Assembly: GCA_022578965.1 (NCBI GenBank)
Contig: MU400565.1
Coordinates: 62,001-126,000, forward strand
DNA: 64,000 bases
Reading direction: 5' to 3'
Source of the DNA: Xylaria sp. FL1777
Taxonomy: Eukaryota; Ascomycota; Sordariomycetes; Xylariales; Xylariaceae
A program made the translations under genes and the position numbers. The notes beneath the pieces are model-generated. The model was not told the origin of the DNA and ran no database searches. It saw only the letters and a program-made list of their open reading frames with translations. Positions 13,111 through 23,756 of the stretch are shown here, in pieces; positions within the stretch are counted from its first letter, which is position 1; each line of letters begins with the position of its first letter.

Positions 13111-13600
13111 CTGTTCTTTGTACGTAAAAATATTCTGGCCTATTTATGCTCATTAGGCCGCTATATAATTTAGGACTTCTTTAGCTGTTAGGTTGCTACA
13201 TATGTAACTATATCATAGGTAACTATTATAAACTAATAGTCTGACTTTATACGCGCTGGTTTAGGTGGTACTGGCCTAAGACCGGTTGTGGGTTAATGTT
13301 TGTTTGATAATAACGAAGTGCCCTGGTTAGTAGAGGAGACTGATGGTATTACTGTTGACGATGGCAAAGGACAAGCAACAACACTATCTGTAGAATCTTG
13401 GCGATGCTTAAGGGTGCCTTGTTGGTTGCTTGCGGCTATTTGATTGACGGAAGGTGTCCATGATGATTGGTGGCTGGCTGCTAACTCATGACCTTCAAAC
13501 CATACTCGCCAGGATGCCTTTTCCTGGCAACTTTTGGCCGGTTGGTATTGCACGAGAACTTTTCCTCGATTCGAATCAAAGTACTCTTAGTACCAGAAAA
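13111..13600. other. Transition zone, no gene seen
   Basis: Composition changes from AT-rich to ordinary DNA over about 50 bp near 13.1 kb. Short frames on both strands (13.3-13.7 kb) lack any domain or splice context and are taken as chance frames downstream of the secreted-protein gene. This is probably its 3' UTR and intergenic DNA. Confidence 0.5.
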
Positions 13601-15745
13601 TTAGATAACACACTTTTTTCTCAATTGGTGGGCGAACTTACTATCTCCCAGATCCTCTCCAACATATCCCTCTCGCGGCGCATAGAGTACCTTTTCATAC
13701 GGTACAACTAACCCATTGGGAATTCGGAAAATGGCTTTAACCTCGTTTTCGATTTGCTGGTTTTTGGATGGTAGACCATCATCTTGCCCCCATTCTTCAG
13801 TAAGACCAGTAGGAAATTCATTGTTCCAGTTGGATGTACCAAGAGTCCCGCGTTCGTAAGGGGTGAAAATGAAAACGTGGGGGTCTGCATCATCTTCCAT
13901 CAAATGTGAGGTAGGGAACAGATCACTATTAGTTGTAACCCTCATTTCAGACAAACCATAGACGTGAAAACGGCTAGTACCTTTATGTAGAGCTTCGAGC
14001 ACATCACGACGAAAGATTTCAAGCTGCTCTAGATCGGTTGGTGGTGAGGGATCTTCCGACCAAGGAGTAAAGCTGGGCGCTTCCCAGCTATGACTAGCCC
14101 AGGCACCGCGTCGAGATATAGCTATAACACTGGTGCAGCCATAAAGGCCAGCCACGGCAAGTGAGCTTGTTTTACCTAGAAAGGGAACAAGTTCCGATGT
14201 AGTCCCTGGCTCTAGTCGAACGCCTCGATGATACTCCTGACTCGGATCCTCGTAAGCCATCCATGATTCACCTGCCATGAAATCTCGACTGCTCCCACCG
14301 TAGTTCTCAGGACCATACCAGGTATTAGGCCCAGGGTCAGAGAGACGAGGAGGAACTCGCTTTTGGATTTCTCGCTTCTGGAGGCAACTCACGCCAACGC
14401 CACAGTGACCAAACCCACACTGAGATGCTGATGTTGAGTCGGGTGTTATAGTTGTAGTGCTTGTAACGGTAGAGGCAACAACGCTACACCCCGTGGTAGT
14501 GCTATATACTTCGGTCGTACAACCTTGATCTCGCCGTCTTCCGTTCACGGGTGAAGTCGCTGTCACAGTGCACAGAACACTTTCCCATGTCTTTGTGATG
14601 GCTGTTGTGCAGGAGGAGGATGATGACAATGACGACGACGGTGTCGATGCAGACGACGAGACGCTAGTAGCCTTTTCGTCGCCTCGTTTCTTTATCTCAT
14701 TCCCGAGGTCTTTTAAGGTGTCGGTGAGAAGTTCGATCTCCGGAATTGGGGGGTGAACCTTGCCCACGTCCTCTACTAGATTGTCCAGGACGTCTACTGC
14801 ACAGCTGATCAGGTCTGCTACCCCTTTGAAAGCATCAAGAATTCCTGAAATCAGGCTTCTCTTATTCAATGACGTCTTCTTGCATTCTGGCCTGGCGGGT
14901 GGCTTTTCTTTAAGCTGATCGAATAACCCTTTACAGTCGTGTTGGCTCTTTTTCACTTTATCGATGTATTCTTGTTTGTGCTCTTCGTCTTGAAGTAATG
15001 ATCTCTCTGACCAAAGATACAAAAAGATAGGGGCAATCGCAACTGCTTCAGCTGTTTCTGTAGGACCAGATATCAAAGCCCCAGTCGGAATGGTGAAAGA
15101 GGGGAAATCTGTAGAAGATGCTGTGTTAGTTGTGATTATGACGACAGTTGTTGATGTAGATTCGGTGATCGATGCAGTCTCGGTTACCAATATAGTATTG
15201 GTTGCCGATATAGTGTCACTTGTCAACGTAGCATCGCTTGTAGGTGTAAGGCTAGTTGAAGCAGAGTTGGCTGCCGATGTGGAGTCAATGGTTGAAGGAA
15301 ACTCAGTTGTTGATTCCGCATTAGGTGAAGAAGAGCTGGCCGCTGACCCAGTATTAGTTGTCGACACCGCGCTTCGGCTAGAGATAGTAGCCTCTTCAGA
15401 GCTTGAGAAAAAGCTGGAGAAAGCAAGAGAGCTTTCGCTCTGAGTAGGAAAGCTAGTTTCAGATGGAAGTTCACTTGGACCTGACCTAGTAGAGACGCCT
15501 GCTAAAGGCGTACTGAAGGCCGAAGTTGATGTTTGGGGTGAAATGTCTGAAAATGCTGTGCTCGGTATACTTGAGAATAACGTGTTATTCGAAAAAGTGT
15601 GCATAGATCGGACTCTATATCTTGCCGGAGGTATTGGAAGCTCTGCGAGCGAAATAGGCACCCCTGAGGATAAGACGAGCAGGGTCACCAGACCCTTACT
15701 CTTTAGAACAACCATGACCTTTGTAGAACGAGTGACTATTTTCAA
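13601..15745 (-). CDS. Large secreted Ser/Thr-rich protein with C-terminal Cys/His domain (candidate deamidase-like)
   Basis: Single-exon frame of 714 codons. The N-terminus is hydrophobic (VTLLVLSSGVPISLA), compatible with a signal peptide. The second Met (residue 11, 15715) may be the true start, since it leaves a more canonical signal. Residues about 50-230 are very Ser/Thr-rich, like a glycosylated stalk. A Cys-containing middle part (about 240-350) and a second Ser-rich linker follow. Two dibasic KR sites (about 454-462) could allow Kex2 cleavage, releasing a C-terminal domain of about 250 residues. In that domain GLYGCTSV puts Cys at 537 and a His at 552, 15 residues later. The CNF1-type deamidase family uses a Cys and a His with this spacing, and a Gly-Cys-Thr context is reminiscent of it. 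That link is my inference from a short motif only. Nothing here shows toxicity; it could equally be a cell-wall or self-processing protein. It is the first gene next to the RIP block. Confidence 0.75.
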   Translation of the reverse strand: MKIVTRSTKVMVVLKSKGLVTLLVLSSGVPISLAELPIPPARYRVRSMHTFSNNTLFSSIPSTAFSDISPQTSTSAFSTPLAGVSTRSGPSELPSETSFPTQSESSLAFSSFFSSSEEATISSRSAVSTTNTGSAASSSSPNAESTTEFPSTIDSTSAANSASTSLTPTSDATLTSDTISATNTILVTETASITESTSTTVVIITTNTASSTDFPSFTIPTGALISGPTETAEAVAIAPIFLYLWSERSLLQDEEHKQEYIDKVKKSQHDCKGLFDQLKEKPPARPECKKTSLNKRSLISGILDAFKGVADLISCAVDVLDNLVEDVGKVHPPIPEIELLTDTLKDLGNEIKKRGDEKATSVSSSASTPSSSLSSSSSCTTAITKTWESVLCTVTATSPVNGRRRDQGCTTEVYSTTTGCSVVASTVTSTTTITPDSTSASQCGFGHCGVGVSCLQKREIQKRVPPRLSDPGPNTWYGPENYGGSSRDFMAGESWMAYEDPSQEYHRGVRLEPGTTSELVPFLGKTSSLAVAGLYGCTSVIAISRRGAWASHSWEAPSFTPWSEDPSPPTDLEQLEIFRRDVLEALHKGTSRFHVYGLSEMRVTTNSDLFPTSHLMEDDADPHVFIFTPYERGTLGTSNWNNEFPTGLTEEWGQDDGLPSKNQQIENEVKAIFRIPNGLVVPYEKVLYAPREGYVGEDLGDSKFAHQLRKKCVI

Positions 15746-16575
15746 AGCTTATTTTCAGAGAGTTGAGGGGTTAGCAGAGGAATCCAGAGTATCTATGATA
15801 GTCAATATCTAGCCATTTTTAATATATTAGCGGCTACTCTACGTATATATATTAGTTGTATCACATGCGGAAATATTCGGCTGCAGAGAAAAGCTCAAAA
15901 TGATCGGAGTAACCATCGGGATGTTTGTTTATTATCGCCCCCGAGATCACTTGTAAGCTCCTTAATGTATTGTCCACCGTACTGGGTGCAGCAGCAAAGC
16001 TAACAGAACACCTCATGCCCCAGTCTAAGCCCCTAACAATGTGTTACTATTTTTTAAAAAGTCGTATCATATTATTTGACAAAATATTCTTGTTATTTTT
16101 CTTTCTGGATTTATCACTTACGTCTGAGTTGTATTCATTTCCGTGGTACTGGTTCAATGGTCAGTTTGAAACATACATTATCACCTTATAATAATGCTAA
16201 CTTCTCACTGGCTGATGCAGTTGTACGAAGCCATGGGAAGTGTTGTAAAGAGTAAGGTACTAATAACAAGTTCATTGGTGAGTCTAGAATCATATACCAG
16301 AAGTTTACAAATATAAATTCTAACTTCTTCCAGGGAATTGCTGTTTGTGGAACAGACAGTAGCACAATGACACTAAGCAGCTCTATTTGTTTCACATGGC
16401 TACATAAGACCTATTGTAGGTGGAGCCAGCGTGTTTGTACATTACCTAGTAATCTTACTGGCATGACTCTCTTCTTTCCAGCATCGGATGTCTCCCGCCT
16501 ACACGCAGCTCAAACCTTCTCCCCTGCTCGACTTCGTCAGTCTCCTGCCATCTTTTCTGCTGGGACCTCACCAAA
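15746..16575. other. Intergenic, divergent promoters
   Basis: About 830 bp between the minus-strand secreted-protein gene and the plus-strand ankyrin gene, so it should hold both 5' regions. Several short frames occur on both strands but none has a recognisable domain or splice support. No repeats noted. Confidence 0.5.
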
Positions 16576-17772
16576 ATGGCACCGACGCTTTCACCAAATA
16601 AATCGGAAATGGACAGGAAGCTTTTAGAATCAATGCAGCAAGATGCCAATCGTGAAATGGCTCTGAGTTACAAGACGGCTTCTGGTCAACTCCTCTCCAA
16701 CTCAGAAATCAACGAACTCGAGCAAATCGCCCGTAGAAAACAGGACAGACTGAACGACAGACGCATGCTACTTGAAGCCCCGTACGCTCATTTACCAGCT
16801 TTGCCGCCACCTCTCTTCAATAGCCTGCATATCTTTACGGCTGTTTTTGAGCCTTTGGAAAAGAAATTCTTCACTTCGTGCACTAATGGTGAAATGGATG
16901 CTGTGGAAGGGTATATCGAGGCACAGGGGGATCGAGTAAGTGAGGCACTACTACAGCGAGGACTCATTTCTGCGTGTGAAGGCGGTAGTGTGCAGGTGGC
17001 GCGCTACCTGCTGCAGAAAGGGGCTCAGCTGTGTGGCCTTGCTATCGAGTATGCGTGCCGCAGATGTGATCTTGCACTCTTTGAATTTTTTCTTGAGCAT
17101 GGATGGCACCCGAATCAACAGATCCCTTCATTTCACGGCCATTTCGGCGTCGCTTTACCGTACGTAAGAACCCAATAAAATCTATGCCAACCACGCGGTA
17201 ATTTCCGTTACTAACTCCGGTATTGAATCAATAGGCATTGCACCCGCGATGTGCGAATTGTCCAACTTTTGCTTGCCCACGGTGCTGATCCGAATCTGGG
17301 CCCTTATGACTTTCGAAAACTCTCCGACCTTGGCTCTGCGCCGCCGATGGACCGCAGATCCGGACATGCGTTAACGGAAGCTGCTAGGAGTGGCAGCATC
17401 GAGGTTGTTGATCTGCTGCTAAAACACGGGGCAGTACTAGAATGGGCTACACCTCTGCACTCTGCTCTGATTTCCTGGCCTCATAATCGCCAAGCCTTTG
17501 TCCATTTCCTACATATTGGCGCGGACCCAAATAAAAACATTCGAATCGCTTACGGCACCCAGTGGGAGGGGGGAACGCCTCTCTTCCAGGCCATCCGCTT
17601 TCACAATTGGGACGCCGTTGAGCTTTTGCTGGAATCGGGTGCTGATCCTACTAATCTGTACCCTTGCGTGACTAGGATGGATAATGAGAGGATGAATCAA
17701 GGTAAACCATTGATGGAAACCTTTATGGCTCTCATTGACAAAGTGAAACAAAAGAAGAACGATTTCTCTTAA
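16576..17772 (+). CDS. Ankyrin-repeat protein (two exons)
   Basis: Model: exons 16576-17159 and 17235-17772, 373 aa. The 75-bp intron has donor GTACGT, branch TTACTAAC and acceptor ATAG, and splicing keeps frame (exon 1 leaves 2 nt). The start ATG is in a good context (ACCAAAATGGC). The first 75 residues are polar and helical, rich in Asn/Glu/Arg. Ankyrin repeats follow from about residue 85 on. The clearest unit spans the exon 2 start, with VRIVQLLLAHGADPN about residues 201-215. Further units include IEVVDLLLKHGA and WDAVELLLESGADP. Ankyrin repeats bind partner proteins; no catalytic domain is attached, so the role is unknown. Stand-alone ankyrin proteins are abundant in accessory fungal regions. 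Confidence 0.85.
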
Positions 17773-18656
17773 GACAAGCCTATTCAAATATTAGTCTAGA
17801 TCAATCAGATGAAGACATGTAGACTCAGAACCGGGACTTAAACATAGAAAGTTTGCAATTACGAGAGCTGTCTCAGTTCGGGAACTATGCGTTACTTAGA
17901 CATGACATATCTCAGTATACTGACCAGGAGGACACCCAAGACCTATTAGGAGACTGGATCGATCACACCAGAAGTCACGAACATTATGTCAGTTTAACTA
18001 AATTATCGCCCCTCTGAAATTGACGAGGTCCCCAATATGTCACGGGTTGAGGCAAAGGCCGAATCACCAGCTAGCAAAGACCTAGACATAGTATGTTTCC
18101 TCTATTACTGACCCAGACTTCATTCCACAGCATAAATTGCCTATAACTTATATTAAACAATTAGGGCGAGGCCCCAATCATCTACCAGAAAGGTTTGACT
18201 ACAAAATCGAGCAGCTAATGCTAATGGCTTAGCATTTAGGCTTATTGCCTCTGCTCTCTTACTAACCGTACTAAATTCGAGAAAGGAGATTTATGTCTAC
18301 ATATTACACTACAAACCACAACATAACCCGGTGTTTTATGTTTAATAACAATCGCAACATCGTCTAAAGTTTTGAGTCAGGGAACAGATTGGTCTTAATG
18401 ACAATTTAGTTGGAAGAAGGTTGGAGTATGTTTCCTCAATGGGGCAGTCGTAAATCGGAATCCAACCTATTCGACACCACCCTTTGTTAGCAGATGCATC
18501 TACCATTAGAGAATGTGTCGCTCAAATTATCCGAGAATACCATAATTATAATTCTCAGTTGCGTCAATCAAAACGGAGCAGTTGAAACATTCCAATACAT
18601 CATTCATTCTACCTTAGACAATGCTGTATATTCCCTTTTCTCGCCTGATCTTACCC
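17773..18656. other. Intergenic, no gene seen
   Basis: About 880 bp between the convergent ankyrin gene and the membrane-protein gene. A 77-codon plus frame at 18.5-18.7 kb overlaps the 3' end of the minus-strand gene and has no domain; not called. Confidence 0.5.
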
Positions 18657-19759
18657 CTAACTCCTCGAAGGTATCGCACCAGCATCTAGCTCAGCCGTTC
18701 TTCTACGCGTGTCCAGCTCTTGTATAATCGGGGGGCCCTCCGAGTTGGCCATAAATGGGTTGAAGTATTGATGTTGATGTTCTTGGGCTCCGGGTTGATC
18801 TAGACACGGATGCTGCATTTGCTTTATGGGGTCTGGTTGTCGTTGACGACGCCGGCGCATCACGAGGAATCCTGCAACAGTAGCGATTGAAATTGCTGCT
18901 AAGACGGCGATAACCGCACCTGTGATAGCTCCATTCGAGTTCATGTGGTGCGGCATATTGGTCGGGCTAGATGATTCTGTTGATCGACTCAGCGTCGGGG
19001 TCGGGGTCGGTTTCGGCGTTGGCGTTGGTGTTGGCTAGGCATATAAATATTAACAATAAGTCTACCTTGATTACATATTGCCAATTGAGCTGACGGACTC
19101 AATGAGATAGACTGAGAATTTTATTGTACATAGACTTACAGAAGAAAGAGTTCTCGAAGTGAAGTCGGTAGATTGATATCGCACTTGGATCGAGTACGCG
19201 TTCACCGCATCACGCTCATCGAACGTCGCTGTGACCCGCGAAGTAACTCCATTTGATACTTTACTCACAACCAGCTCAGTACTTGTGTCCGTAATATGTG
19301 ACACGCATCCTTGTGTCTTCTCCCACGGATAGCTAAAAGTTGTTTGACATATGTAATTCCCTTGACTAATTCGACGTTAATATATGTCTTGGTTGAGCTG
19401 CTATTTGGCTTATAGGTTGGGTATAAAATCCCAGCAATACAACACAGCTCTAGGTAAAATCACATATCCACTTACGTAGGACAACATGTTAATACTGTTT
19501 CTTCAACAGTACCGGCACGATTCGTCGACTGGCATGGAGCAGTGAAACCGAACGGGCATTGTCCCGGCGAGTAGTATAGTTCCGTATTAGCGGTATAACT
19601 GCCCGGGTAGCAAATAGTCTGCTCCAATGGACCGCGAAGTAGATAGTTTGGATGGTAGTCTTGATCTATTGAAGTGTGGATATAATATATGTCGTTAAGT
19701 CTGCTTGCACAACTCGCGCTAACAGTAAAATCGGTCGGAAGTGGTCCCAAGTTGTTCAT
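18657..19759 (-). CDS. Single-pass Cys-rich membrane protein of fungal type (three exons)
   Basis: Model on the minus strand: 19759-19476, 19332-19140, 19034-18657, giving 284 aa. Donors are GTAAGT for both introns and acceptors are TTTTAG and CCTAG; phases match at both joins. The N-terminal region (about 1-110) is Cys-rich, with a tyrosine-rich segment and a CCP motif at the first splice join. A Thr/Pro repeat (PTPTPTPKPTPTPT, about residues 160-173) forms a stalk. One transmembrane segment follows at about 194-217 (ITGAVIAVLAAISIATVAGFLV), then RRRRQR, a stop-transfer signal, and a cytosolic tail of about 60 residues. Proteins with this layout and no classical signal peptide are widespread in Pezizomycotina; their function is unknown and a receptor or wall-sensing role is only inferred. 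Confidence 0.8.
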
Positions 19760-22162
19760 GGTTATTTAGGAGGCTTTCGATGAAGTTTAGAATCACAACT
19801 AGTATGTATAGATGTGAGACTAACCTAGCTATGTATAATGGACCTACGAAGCTTTGGAAAGATAGTACCTAAGTCACAGAGTCGCTCACAAACTTAGTAT
19901 TCACAGAAGATGTCGAACAAGGGGAAAGGATCAGAGGCGCAAACGATCAGTTGAAAATACGGTCTCAGGAAGAGCTCTACTATGGTACTACTTTCAGGGT
20001 CATCATTAATTGGAACTCTCCTGTTTCGAGTCTACTTCTAGGAGCGAGAACAGAGATGCTTCGCCGAGTATACTATTAATGTGTTGTCTTCATTGGGACA
20101 CCTACGCTGCTCACCAAGCGCCTAGGTGCTGACGGCCACGCAAGTGATAGACACAATGGGGGCAGAATAATAATAAGTAATATGAAACTTTCAGAGTTTC
20201 TCAGTGTCGTATCTCGCGTTGACGTTTGACTCAATGCGTCAGAAGGTTGCAAAAGTCGAGTATGCCAATGCTTAAATAATCCTTGGATTAGTTAGATGTT
20301 CCACGGGACTAGACGAATCTCTTCACGTTGCGACATCAAAGTTGGCTCTGCTGAGAACGAGTATGACGTTGTAGTTTTCCTAGAATAAGCGCATAAAAGA
20401 CCTGGAAGAGGGCGTTGATCAGATCATGAGAGCATAGACAAATGTCGTGGAATCTGCTCAAACGCTCTCTCAATACATGATAAATTCGGCCACGGTGGCT
20501 GGGAATGGTACATATATATCATGCCTTACTGGTAGGCTCACCGTAATAGTATGAGAATGTAGGTTCCATTTGGTGAAGAGAAGATGGAATAAACAACCGA
20601 GTTCCATCGGAAAGGAGGCTGGGGATTATCTGAGACATCATTAAGTATGCTTTGGGAACAATAGAGATTGACTGGCGCAAGATGAGTATCCCGAGAATAT
20701 GTAGCAATCAAGAATGTCACATTAGAGGTTTGAGGGAGCTGTCTTAGAAGATATAGGTCGGCCAGTCGGCCGGCTTCCAAGGCCAGCTAATCCTCCACTC
20801 GCCCAGAATTCGCCACAACCTTATGCATTAATCGCTCGCCCTCATTGTGATGTGATGTTCATTCGCTAGCGTCACGAATATCGGGAATCTATTGCTAGCA
20901 TCACTTGGCCGGCAGATTGGCCGCATGGACGAGGGATACTCACCTTAATCCTACTATTCCGTCGGAACCGAAGCTGAGTTATTTGCTAGCTCTCTTATTT
21001 CTCGGATATTCAGGGATCGTCGTTACACATTTTGGCTATCTTTTGGATGAGCTGTTAGAGGTTGGCATGCGCCGTTAGATTGAAACATGTTGTCCTGCGA
21101 ATACTGCAGCCATTCCTTGTTATGAATATAACCGATAAAGCAGAGATCGATCCCCATTGTTCAAGTTAAAGAAAACACTGTGTAGCATCTCTGCATTCGT
21201 ATCATAAATGTTGATTGGTTATTCGGAAGAATTATAAATTTAAATTTTATCCGAAAGCCGCAGCAACAACTTAATCTAGGTTTATCTTACTTAATTTGTG
21301 AATGAAACCTGCAAAGAGTGTGATGTTACGTTGAGATCCCCAAAGTATAGGGGTCCTACAATTGCAGATTCCAATATAACTTCCAGTCCTAGAACTGCTA
21401 ATGCGGATTACTGATCATTCACGTGCAATATATTAAAGAAGGTTTTTACGTTGCCCAGGCCTCTGGCAATTAATATAAGTTTCGCCCCCAGACCGGTCCA
21501 TATTTACGCAAGGGTGAGGAGCAGATCATGCGACTGAATCCTACGGAAGAGCCCGTCAGATGAGCCCGCCTAACGACGGGTACTTCGCCGATTTACGACG
21601 CGGGAATCGTGAAGATCAAAGCCCAGCCATGCATAGCCCTCGATGCACGCATAGAAACACGGCGCTGCTCCAAGTTGAAGTGCATTATGTTACATTGGCA
21701 CGTCTGCAGCATGGTTGACAACGAACTGCCGTCTGGAAAAGATTGTTAGGTGTGGTAGCAGCAGTGCTCGTGTAAGTAGGCCAAAGATGTACTGATAACT
21801 GATACATTAACTATTTGAGGTTGTGCTGCGGTTGGGGCTGGAGTGCCGGCCTGGTAAGCTGACTGCAGTGACGTAGGCCGATAACCGACCGTTCCTCTGC
21901 TAAAATTCTTTGTAATTCATACTGTTGCAAATCACTCCGGTGGAACTAAGGCTGGTTACTTGGGTATAGTGTACGGATAAAATAGCATTATTATTCAGAC
22001 ATTAAAGTCAACCCGCCATCGGTACAACTATATCCGAATTCGTATCCGCGCGCCTTATTAGTTCCGTTCGTATTCCAAGATGCCCACCTGTATTCCATAT
22101 ACATTTAACCCGTAGATTCGTTAGCCGACTACCGGTATATTAGGTAGGTTACGTAAAATGCG
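19760..22162. other. Intergenic, at most gene relics
   Basis: About 2.4 kb with no frame above 100 codons. The only part that looks protein-like is a short minus-strand frame at 20538-20780, listed separately. Composition is ordinary, not RIP-like. No tandem repeats or RNA genes recognised. Confidence 0.5.
20538..20780 (-). pseudogene. Possible gene remnant, Kre9/Knh1-like repeat
   Basis: An open frame of about 80 codons contains TSNVTFLIAT, PPFRWN and a C-terminal SPNGTYIL pattern. This resembles the beta-sandwich repeat of fungal wall proteins of the Kre9/Knh1-like, Ser-Thr-rich GPI type (NGTYTL-like ending). A GTGAGC donor follows directly. No flanking exon, start or signal peptide could be joined, so I treat it as a relic or an unresolved exon. 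Weak call from pattern memory. Confidence 0.2.
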
Positions 22163-23756
22163 CTAGATATCTGATGCGGTTGTGGTGTCGACACTCCGCC
22201 GCCGAGTGAAGATAAGCGACTTTATCACGAACTCCTGCGCCGGGCCTGCATCGGTATTATCGCTGGTGGCTGGGCGCCAGTGCACAACAGGGGTCTCATT
22301 TCGTGACGATCCATCTGCGTCTGGCTGCTCATTGGGCCAAGACATGCCGAGTTCCTCATCGTAGCCGTACTCGCGTGCGCCACGCCATCGTACACTCGAC
22401 TCCTCCTCACCGTTCCATTGAAGCTGCTTTCCATCGTCCAGAGGAAACGTCCACAGCTTAGCGCACTTAACAACAGAGTCCAGCTGGTTCTCCTTCAAGG
22501 CATATGTCTCGAGGGCTAGTTCGAGAGTCTGTAAATCCGGCCAGTACTCCGCAAACTGCATACCCCAGCGCCCCTGCTTCTCAAAGTCGTCAAGCCTGAA
22601 GTCGGGCTGTCCTCCTTCCTTGCGCGCCTCATAGCCCTCAAGCATCGCTGAACTTGTCTCACTCCGGTCGGTGACGTTGATCATAGGCTCAAGGCGTAGC
22701 GCGTCATGTGGATTGTTGACTCCGGCTTGGGGGGATGAGGTCCAAGCCCACCAGTCTGTGCGAGACATGCGTAATGTGAGATGTGTGATCTTCTTGCCCA
22801 TGAATATGCTTCTAACCAACGCAGCCCGGGTCTCTGCAGCTCCGGGTCGCAGCAACAGGTCACCAGCTGGCGCGGTGTTCTCCTTGACCGGGGCAAAGGA
22901 TGCATACCCCGCGAGGGTAAAGCCACGTGCTTCATGACCCGCATGTCGGCCTTTATTGCCCGAGAGACGAGATACTCGCTCGATGGAGCCTGTGATAGTT
23001 GAGGATGTCAGTATTTGAAATTCGCCTCATTCGACTCGGTTGGGGATGATGTAACATACCGCCTTCCAGCATGAATTGCTGGACACTCATGTCTACTGAC
23101 GTAATATTCGCGAACTGCCAAGGGCGCAGCTTACGGCACAGTCGCAGATTCGAAGGGGTACATTGCAGCGGATTGTCCGGAGGCACAACATCCGGGTGTC
23201 CGTCGAACACGACCATAGGATTGATTTGGAAAGGCACGAGGAAGGCTTCGAGGTAAACGGCGCGACATGTGAGCAACAGGTCGAGGGCGATACGCATCGG
23301 GGCCGCCTGGCCTGGGCGCGCATACGGCTTATCTAATGGGTATAAGGCATCGCAATCTTCGTAGCTCGTGAGTGCGTAGTCCCAGATCAGCTCTCGGAGT
23401 TCGGCTGGGAGCTTGGCAAATAAGGGACACGCTAGCTGCTGGTCTACGGAGCTAGGATCGTCAAGAATTTGAACGGCAAGAGGCATCTTTTCGACCTTCC
23501 GGCGAGCTGCTGCTGCTGCTATTCTCGCTCTCCCCGACAAGTCGCTCGTACTTGCTGCTAAACCATGATTTTGCTCGATGTTCGTGTCCCTCCCTTTGGA
23601 CTGGCCCCGGTTGAGTCGTCGGAGCACGTTTGACGTCACCGCCCACGTCTTGATCCCCATCCCGAATGAGATAATATCGAGCATGAGAGTCTTTAGAACT
23701 GTTCCTCTCGCTATTGTTCGTGGTGACCGGTTGTTTTTATGAAGAGTGAAAAACAA
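22163..23756 (-). CDS. F-box-like / DUF7730-type fungal protein (two exons)
   Basis: Model: 23756-23060 and 22989-22163, 507 aa. The 70-bp intron has donor GTATGT, branch CTCAACTAT and acceptor CACAG, and phase is kept. Residues about 109-130 carry CPLFAKLPAELRELIWDYAL, the F-box-like start typical of a very large family of fungal proteins (often labelled DUF7730 or 2EXR-like). An Ala/Arg-rich basic stretch precedes it. The C-terminal half is hydrophilic with many Trp and Glu residues. Known for the family: LPxELRxxIWxYAL starts a helical segment; no biochemical role is established. An alternative start is the Met at residue 26 (MLDIISFG). Confidence 0.8.

Noticed and set aside
15090..15443. 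117-codon plus-strand frame rich in Val/Ala/Asp
   Set aside because: Antisense shadow of the Ser/Thr-rich repeat region of the secreted-protein gene.
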